Of a stretch of DNA of 64,000 nucleotides, positions 62,144 through 64,000 are shown one piece after another. The notes below the pieces were generated by a model that was not told the origin of the DNA, searched no databases, and saw only the letters and a list, made by a program, of their open reading frames with translations. The translations under genes and the position numbers were made by a program. Numbering within the stretch: the first letter of the stretch is position 1; the number at the start of each line of letters is the position of its first letter. Origin of the DNA: Pseudobdellovibrionaceae bacterium (lineage in GTDB: Bacteria; Bdellovibrionota; UBA1018; UBA6935). The stretch is from positions 1-64,000 of the forward strand of contig PBMP01000079.1 of the NCBI GenBank assembly GCA_002722705.1, given 5' to 3'.

Positions 62144-64000
62144 TCATGAGATTCGATACAGCAGGTCACGCACTAATTGATGAGAGCCAATCTCCCGTAA
62201 CGCGAAGGCAAGGTCCTGAATCATTTCCTTAGACTCCTGATCTAAACGAATTGAATTAACCAAAGGGAGGATTGTTGACTTATCCTTAATTTTTCCTAAA
62301 GCAAGAATTGCTTGTCGCCTCACCATGGGTTCAGAATCTTGAAGGAGAGTCACTAACATAGGTACAGACTCTTGAATTTCCGCTAAAAAGACTTTCATTT
62401 TCTCAGGAGAACGAACAAAGTCTGCCTCTAAACGATCAAAACTACTGATTTTGGTTAACTCACCCAAAGCAAACGCAGCACTGGCTCGCATGAGCACATC
62501 TGAATGCATGAGCATTGGCTTTAAGGTTTCAATGACCTCATAGTGCCCAGCAGCAAAAAGAGCCATTGCTGCATTGGCTTTAATTCGATTGTGACGACTC
62601 GATAAAAAAGGAAGAATGAGATCCAAAGATCTCTGATCACCACTAGAACCAAAAGCTTCAATTACGTTTGCTACAATTCGGCTATTTTTAGATTTTAAAA
62701 ATTTCTCTAAACTCAAAATCTGTGATCCTTTGACCAGTTTTCCTAAAATAATGATAATAGATGAAATGACTTTTTCATTTTTTTCTTTCTTTAGAACATC
62801 AAATAAAAAAGAAATCGTTTTTGAATGATCGTCTCTAGAAAGTCGATAAAGGGACTGAAGTGCATTCAAGCGAACTCCCTCGATCTCTTTCGAATTTTCA
62901 ATTAATGGATAAAGAACTGAAGAAGTATCTTCATTCCTACTATAACCAAGAAGCTCCACACTGTTCATTCTTAAAGAAACATCTTTTGATTTTAGATGTG
63001 AAACCAAGGTATCGACATCTTTAATTTGAACTAATTCATAAACATCAACTTTATCTTCTTTTCCTTTGACTTGTTCTTGCGTTAAAAATTCATAATCAAG
63101 TAATCCTTCAAGTTTATTCTTAACTTCATGGTCAAAAACAATTCTGGTGTTTCGACCCTTTTTTGAAATTTTTTCAATTCGATTGGCTAAATTAACAACA
63201 TCACCGATAACCGTAAAGTCCCTGCGATCACTAGATCCAATTGGACCGGAAATTACAGTTCCATAAGTAATTCCGACGCCGATCTCAATTTCGGCTTTTC
63301 CTAAAGACTTTCTCTTTTGATTAAATTGGACTAACTTTTCTCTCATTTCTAATGCACAATAAATCGCCGAAAGAGAAGATTGTTTTTTTTCACTTTCTTC
63401 ATAAAAGACGGCAAGAAGTGCATCACCTATAAATTTATCCACTTCACCTTGGTGTCGATAGACAATCTCTACCATTTCTGAAAAGTAGTCGTTTAACATT
63501 TCAGTAATTTCTTCAGCACTAAGGTTTTCACAGTGAGAGACAAAATTTCGAATATCTGAAAATAAAATCGTTGCAGTCTGACGTCTACCAGAAACTTTCA
63601 CCTCGACATCTCCATGAACGGTTTCCATAATTTGTCGATAAGTGGAATCGGAAAGGTATTTTCTTAACTCTTTTTTCTTTCTTAACTCCTGAACCATGAC
63701 ATTAAATGCAGTGACTAACTGCCCCACCTCATCACTTCGTGAAAGATTAATTTTAAAGTCAAACTCTCCACGTGCAAGTCGTTGAAAAGCGACCACTAAC
63801 TTTCTCAATGGTGAAATCACAAGTTGAGCAAAGAATATTGATATCAAAAACCCAATCAAAAGAGGAAAAAACAAACTTCGAGTCATTTCTGTTTTTACTT
63901 CTGAAACTAACCGATCCAAAGATCGAAGATTAAAATGGTACTCCACTGCAAACAATGGGTCTCCTACATTTTTGTCCCGAAAAACATCAATAATTCTAAA
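62144..64000 (-). CDS. HAMP-adenylate cyclase with C-terminal HEAT-like repeats, 5' end outside window
   Basis: The frame is open to the last base, so the sensory N-terminus is missing; 618 residues are visible. Order (numbering from the window edge): end of an extracytoplasmic domain, TM (about 43-65), HAMP (about 66-120), class III cyclase (about 140-310) with ILFSDIRNF and GDALLAVF carrying the metal-binding Asp residues, Lys in VDKFIGDA and Asp in FTVIGDVVNLANRIE (adenylate specificity). After about 325 come some eight HEAT-like helical repeats (LLGYSRNED, LRMNSVELLG, VRRQAILALGKIKD). Such a fusion suggests protein-protein control of cAMP output. Confidence 0.88.
   Translation of the reverse strand, partial: FRIIDVFRDKNVGDPLFAVEYHFNLRSLDRLVSEVKTEMTRSLFFPLLIGFLISIFFAQLVISPLRKLVVAFQRLARGEFDFKINLSRSDEVGQLVTAFNVMVQELRKKKELRKYLSDSTYRQIMETVHGDVEVKVSGRRQTATILFSDIRNFVSHCENLSAEEITEMLNDYFSEMVEIVYRHQGEVDKFIGDALLAVFYEESEKKQSSLSAIYCALEMREKLVQFNQKRKSLGKAEIEIGVGITYGTVISGPIGSSDRRDFTVIGDVVNLANRIEKISKKGRNTRIVFDHEVKNKLEGLLDYEFLTQEQVKGKEDKVDVYELVQIKDVDTLVSHLKSKDVSLRMNSVELLGYSRNEDTSSVLYPLIENSKEIEGVRLNALQSLYRLSRDDHSKTISFLFDVLKKEKNEKVISSIIIILGKLVKGSQILSLEKFLKSKNSRIVANVIEAFGSSGDQRSLDLILPFLSSRHNRIKANAAMALFAAGHYEVIETLKPMLMHSDVLMRASAAFALGELTKISSFDRLEADFVRSPEKMKVFLAEIQESVPMLVTLLQDSEPMVRRQAILALGKIKDKSTILPLVNSIRLDQESKEMIQDLAFALREIGSHQLVRDLLYRIS

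Noticed and set aside
1-64000. CRISPR arrays, tRNA or rRNA genes, prophage, restriction or toxin-antitoxin systems
   Set aside because: No regular spacer-repeat array, no T-loop motif in a cloverleaf context and no recognisable genes of these classes were seen by eye; a short tRNA could be missed.

Overview
The window is AT-rich bacterial DNA, densely packed on both strands. It most resembles a Bdellovibrio-like bacterium (Bdellovibrionota, the former Deltaproteobacteria). This is inferred from two TIGR02147-family proteins, an FHA-GGDEF protein with the layout of Bdellovibrio DgcB, LPS-heptose genes (Gram-negative envelope), and many lipoproteins and outer-membrane barrels of unknown function. 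No 16S, tRNA, CRISPR, prophage or intact insertion sequence was recognised, so the assignment rests on gene content.

Layout. 1-924: 3' end of rodA. 921-5656: a coupled pair, an inner-membrane FecR/Fn3-like protein and an Fn3-like/outer-membrane barrel protein, divergent from a sensor adenylate cyclase (5791-7956). 7953-13754: LRR lipoprotein, rlmN with a mini-cistron in front of it, and three envelope proteins. 13803-16870: a possible unannotated small gene and a glycosidase-like pair. 16964-20435: acyl-CoA dehydrogenase, pgi, FHA-GGDEF. 20424-28315: four exported proteins of unknown function, three of them large. 28669-35807: mutL, miaA, D-2-hydroxyacid dehydrogenase, ppsR, ilvE, trmH, exported protein. 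35829-37950: isovaleryl-CoA-dehydrogenase-type enzyme and a PHP protein. 43802-37920 (minus): unknown protein, queC, DUF366, hisC, cmk, heptosyltransferase, heptose kinase. 43959-46803: exported protein, rimI, a reductase gene remnant, and an odd membrane protein. 47188-50391: thrS and an HD hydrolase. 50380-57465: an accessory region with a metzincin lipoprotein and two cassettes of a TIGR02147 regulator followed by exported proteins, two of which carry HExxH zinc-protease signatures. 57462-58200: decayed DNA with tiny genes and a possible transposase remnant. 58208-64000: membrane protein, comEC, J-domain protein, exported HAD-like protein, and a second cyclase with C-terminal HEAT-like repeats, cut by the window end.

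How they work together. The housekeeping blocks cover tRNA/rRNA modification (rlmN, miaA, trmH, queC), mismatch repair, amino-acid and CoA-ester metabolism, and LPS core synthesis. Signalling is rich: two class III cyclases and one diguanylate cyclase. Many genes overlap by 1-14 bp (ATGA or TAATG junctions) and several convergent pairs share one TTAA as both stop codons, which points to a compact genome with translational coupling. The most unusual points are the paired regulator/exported-protease cassettes, the structured queC leader, the six-codon cistron that ends on the rlmN start, and the thrS leader hairpin.
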